This document shows positions 5,401 through 6,809 of a stretch of 6,809 nucleotides of DNA, piece after piece (positions within the stretch are counted from its first letter, which is position 1; every line of letters begins with the position of its first letter). The position numbers and the translations under genes are program-made. The notes under the pieces are model-generated. The model saw only the letters and a list, made by a program, of their open reading frames with translations. It did not search any database and was not told where the DNA came from. The DNA is taken from the NCBI GenBank assembly GCA_002498185.1, contig DAGO01000110.1, positions 992-7,800 of the forward strand. The letters are read 5' to 3'. The DNA is from Euryarchaeota archaeon UBA10 (GTDB lineage: Archaea; Thermoplasmatota; Poseidoniia; Poseidoniales; Poseidoniaceae).

Positions 5401-6809
5401 ATGATTTGGTTTGTTGAGTCTCTTAATTCGATAGTGTCAGGGTTAGTATTTCTGAGATAGAATCCTTGACTTCCGTTAATCGCTACCAGCACCACTTCAC
5501 CTGGATTGACCATGGTGTCACTCTTTAGAGGCAATTGGTGTGCATTGATGTTGAAGTTTCGAGACCCGGAAGAGAAGTGCCAATTTGCGATGTCTACAGT
5601 CTGATTTCCGATATTGATCAGTTCAATCCATTCACCATTAGGCCACGAAGATGTGTCGTTACCTACTGCATCTGGTAATATCTCGTTGAATGCGATTTCA
5701 CCAACAACCGATACAGTGCTTGGCTCAGGTTGGCCAGGTGTAGGCCAACTTGCTGGAACCCATGCTCCCATTGGGTCTGGAGATTCAATAAGTGAAACGT
5801 TTAGTCCAGGGTCACTATTCCACCATGATTTGTGAACGATTGCACCAGCTTGGTCAATCAGCATGACATGGTTGTAGTTGTCCCAAAGTTCAGTTCCCAT
5901 GAAAAATTGAACCAATCTCCTTCCATCAGCAGCAATCATTGTCCCGGGCTGAGTCATGTTATTCTCTAGAGTTAGAGCGTCAATATGTGTGACATTGCCC
6001 ATCCCATCCATTAATTTCCAACCGTTTAGGTCATAATCGCTGTTGGCAGTATTGTGCAACTCAAGCCATTCCCCATCAGGTAATGGCACTCCGTCTGCGG
6101 TTGAATTGACTAAGACCTCTGTGATTTTAATCATCGAAGTTCCATTAACGATTACTTCCCAGTATGCAGGGTTAGCAGAACCGGGAGTAGGATATGCTGA
6201 ATGCGACCAAGACAAGTCGACCTGTTCGACTAAAGAGAAGCCAGACACAGTGTCACTCCAAGATATTGATTCTGCCATTGTTCCATTCGGCCATTGCAGA
6301 CGTAGTGTTTCTCCTCCGTTGTTGAATACTCCCCAAGAAGTAGAGGAGTTAACTGCAACTACACGATATTCATCAGGCCCTATGATTGAGGACGAACCGA
6401 TTAGGTGACTTTCATTGAAAGGAATGATGTTTCCAGCATTATCAACCACTGTCCAACCGGTTAGGTCGATGTCACTTTGGCCAGAGTTCCAAATCTCAAG
6501 CCATTCGCCGCCTGGCCATGAAGCATTGTCGGCAGATGGCCAAGGGTTAGCCATGACTTCGCTAATTCTCAAGTCAGAAGGAACAGGTCCTGTAGATGCG
6601 CTGTTGACAGAGCCGGGTGTTGGACTGTTGGTCGAAATCCAGTCATTCATTGCATTGGTTGGGTCTTCCTCTAGGCTGACTCCGGATGCTGTAGAGTTCC
6701 AAGATGCTTGGTCAATAGTGTTGCCTGAAGCGTCATTCATAGTGATCCAATCAGCAGTGTTAGTGAGGTAGAAATTTTGGTTTGCATTTCTAGCAATTAC
6801 CATGTAATC
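2436..6809 (-). CDS. Giant surface protein: LTD repeats, twin phospholipase D domains, calcium repeats, C-terminal membrane anchor (N-terminus beyond window)
   Basis: The frame is open to the window edge, so the true start is missing. Residue numbers here count from the first in-window Met at 6803 (1455 residues). In order: one partial and five full LTD-like beta domains (1-761), a linker with C794 and C819, two PLD halves (about 840-967 and 1017-1170), five Asp-rich calcium loops (1183-1320), a single membrane helix (1356-1376), the basic stop KQKK, an acidic stretch and a paired GW[ST] tail (1423-1448). Both catalytic motifs are intact: H928-x-K930-x4-D935 and H1125-x-K1127-x4-D1132. Many N-x-S/T sites (for example NST at 36, NGT at 220, NNS at 1292) fit an exported glycoprotein. 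The likely arrangement is type I: large outer part, about 80 cytoplasmic residues. LTD domains in prokaryotes are known to accompany secreted nucleases and other hydrolases, so a surface nuclease or phosphodiesterase is the leading guess; phospholipase or a non-enzymatic adhesin are alternatives. Confidence 0.92.
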   Translation of the reverse strand, partial: DYMVIARNANQNFYLTNTADWITMNDASGNTIDQASWNSTASGVSLEEDPTNAMNDWISTNSPTPGSVNSASTGPVPSDLRISEVMANPWPSADNASWPGGEWLEIWNSGQSDIDLTGWTVVDNAGNIIPFNESHLIGSSSIIGPDEYRVVAVNSSTSWGVFNNGGETLRLQWPNGTMAESISWSDTVSGFSLVEQVDLSWSHSAYPTPGSANPAYWEVIVNGTSMIKITEVLVNSTADGVPLPDGEWLELHNTANSDYDLNGWKLMDGMGNVTHIDALTLENNMTQPGTMIAADGRRLVQFFMGTELWDNYNHVMLIDQAGAIVHKSWWNSDPGLNVSLIESPDPMGAWVPASWPTPGQPEPSTVSVVGEIAFNEILPDAVGNDTSSWPNGEWIELINIGNQTVDIANWHFSSGSRNFNINAHQLPLKSDTMVNPGEVVLVAINGSQGFYLRNTNPDTIELRDSTNQIISTITYNSSTEGESNWFWNGDWSQAPWPTPGAANPQTSPYTGDDSIEITEILAHCSSGSITPADDWVELLNNGTQMIDLSAWMMISGDGDLMHLRPDRVWNSTSMIIAPGERFVFTTPNWFISGLGDSISLQDPDGVEIDFVTWSTTTDCKTMNGNGEVLPWPTPGEEEPDTSDFAGPEDLIFSRFMFEEKSQTTNDEFFEISNTGDLMAVLNGWSIRKITTGGTTFNGTFTAGEINAGSSVIISPDANSVKAMGATMILDADDVMDFPVWMPNSGATFQLVAPDGTIADTFVYGNGPTSEDGWSGPSIGEPVTTVDRILYLRGDGCGNMPDTDSSTDWEMRWSVAGASHFCGINTFTDDTSVTPLIGPSAGLDDVVTMMNNANDSIHLHVYQLHDTYLAMSLIEAAARGVDITVVIHEPETWWGDYNIGQSLGIAWELENVGIEVMQFSSSSSSPYQYVHSKVAVVDSSQVWISSGNWKSSSLPSDGIGNRDWGVIVDSEDLASIVLERMAFDEDPSELHVEDSTYTQPESGSYSPPVSYPVGQTTAAISGPISGELLTCPDDCMQGLADFIDSADSEILLSLQYFEMDWYWGWGENPLLDSLEDAAARGVAIRLVINQHYVNDNPGIREAVNELNDWEGDVEAILMSENETVTKLHNKGVIIDGESVLISSINWGDNSILRNREMGLIIHSQQVTQPYMDSFWEDWNRLDPTTDTDIDGIPDFWEVANNLSRTNQDSSLDPDGDGISNLGEYSYNSDPNSNDTDGDCIADGDEILWAATMANVSAGSALTLADADGDGVDDHTVIGCVPDLEEQQPVENNSQNNSGENNTVVDDLDSDNDGVLDDVDECPDTEEGAATDTQGCSNEQNKNQVYKDTEEDGLSSGMTFMWTLIIGGIIVLFGAGAILLKQKKEEDFEDEISQIPELAETKSWDMPVLDGTSPEESGGLDLSRFPGWSAEQVQKYLDSGWTEDQLAEWYQQQVDSNNA
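2460..2537 (-). repeat. 13-residue tandem duplication forming the cytoplasmic GW[ST] tail
   Basis: GWSAEQVQKYLDS (1423-1435) is followed without a gap by GWTEDQLAEWYQQ (1436-1448). G, W and Q are identical and S/T, E/D, V/L and Y/W are conservative pairs. The likely fold is two short amphipathic helices. Function unknown; I recall similar tails on other Poseidoniales membrane proteins. Confidence 0.75.
2676..2738 (-). other. C-terminal transmembrane anchor of the surface protein
   Basis: Residues 1356-1376 (FMWTLIIGGIIVLFGAGAILL) form a 21-residue hydrophobic helix followed directly by KQKK. The basic flank places the C-terminal ~80 residues inside the cell and everything before it outside. 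Confidence 0.88.
2844..3257 (-). repeat. Five Asp-rich calcium-binding loops (EF-hand-like / thrombospondin type 3-like)
   Basis: Loops of D-x-D-x-D-G type start at residues 1183 (DTDIDGIPD), 1209 (DPDGDGISNLGE), 1231 (DTDGDCIADGDE), 1262 (DADGDGVDD) and 1305 (DSDNDGVLDDVDECPD). The second and third have a Glu at position 12, as in EF-hand or dockerin loops. The fifth is a textbook thrombospondin type 3 unit. They form a calcium-stiffened stalk between the PLD part and the membrane helix; an Asn/Gln-rich spacer (about 1283-1298) interrupts them. Confidence 0.85.
3294..4286 (-). other. Twin phospholipase D-type catalytic halves of the surface protein
   Basis: Half 1 (about 840-967) begins with a SIHLHVYQLHD strand, has EAAARGVDITVVI, then YVHSKVAVVDSSQVWISSGNW with H928/K930/D935 and N945, and ends GNRDWGVIVDS. 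Half 2 (about 1017-1170) repeats the plan: EILLSLQYFEMD, EDAAARGVAIRLVIN, KLHNKGVIIDGESVLISSIN with H1125/K1127/D1132, and RNREMGLIIHS. Two intact HKD motifs in one chain are what an active PLD-superfamily enzyme needs, since the two His residues act as nucleophile and general acid. Substrate (DNA, RNA, phospholipid) cannot be told from the motifs. Confidence 0.9.
4521..6809 (-). repeat. Array of six lamin-tail-like (LTD) repeats within the surface protein
   Basis: Five full repeats begin at residues 78 (LRISEVMANP), 225 (IKITEVLVNS), 370 (IAFNEILPDA), 512 (SIEITEILAH) and 648 (LIFSRFMFEE); the tail end of an earlier one occupies 1-66. Each full repeat has I-x-x-[NTS]-E-[IV] near its start, then [GD]-[ED]-[WF]-[LIVF]-E (99-103, 244-248, 390-394, 531-535, 664-668), a D-L-x-G/A-W strand, and a P-G-E/D-type turn. 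Five repeats end in PTPG (61, 205, 354, 495, 630), giving periods of 144, 149, 141 and 135 residues. The sixth is the most diverged, lacks PTPG, and leads into the PLD part. Family assignment is from pattern recognition of LTD (PF00932). Confidence 0.85.

Overview
The window carries four genes, all on the minus strand. Read in transcription order (high to low coordinates) they are: a very large surface protein whose N-terminus lies outside the window, a seven-helix BaxI_1/BI-1-type membrane protein, an isopenicillin N synthase-like 2-oxoglutarate/Fe(II) oxygenase, and a thymidine phosphorylase whose C-terminus lies outside the window. There is almost no non-coding DNA: a 38-base gap before the BaxI_1 gene, a 1-base gap before the oxygenase, and a 9-base gap before the phosphorylase. 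I see no RNA gene, CRISPR array, insertion sequence or clear terminator.

The source is most likely a marine planktonic archaeon of the Marine Group II / Poseidoniales type. The main pointers are the architecture of the surface protein (repeated lamin-tail domains, calcium-binding Asp repeats, one membrane helix and a short cytoplasmic tail of the form GW[ST]xxQ[VL]...), the moderate GC content (mid-40s percent by eye) and the dense one-strand packing. This is family-level recall, not a search result. The two metabolic genes look bacterial in type, which fits the known heavy gene import of these archaea but would also fit a bacterium.

Layout: 2436-6809 holds the surface protein. It has one partial and five full lamin-tail-like (LTD) repeats, two phospholipase D-type catalytic halves with intact HxKxxxxD motifs, five Asp-rich calcium loops, a membrane helix and a cytoplasmic tail made of a 13-residue tandem duplication. 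1654-2397 holds the BaxI_1 gene. 720-1652 holds the oxygenase. 3-710 holds the first 236 codons of deoA.

Possible joint role (inference): LTD plus PLD architecture suggests a surface-anchored nuclease or phosphodiesterase. Thymidine phosphorylase splits thymidine into thymine and deoxyribose-1-phosphate. The oxygenase belongs to the same broad superfamily as fungal thymine 7-hydroxylase and is tightly packed with deoA. A path from outside DNA to nucleoside to base and sugar is therefore a testable idea, but only the phosphorylase step is firmly supported. The BaxI_1 protein has no evident role in it.
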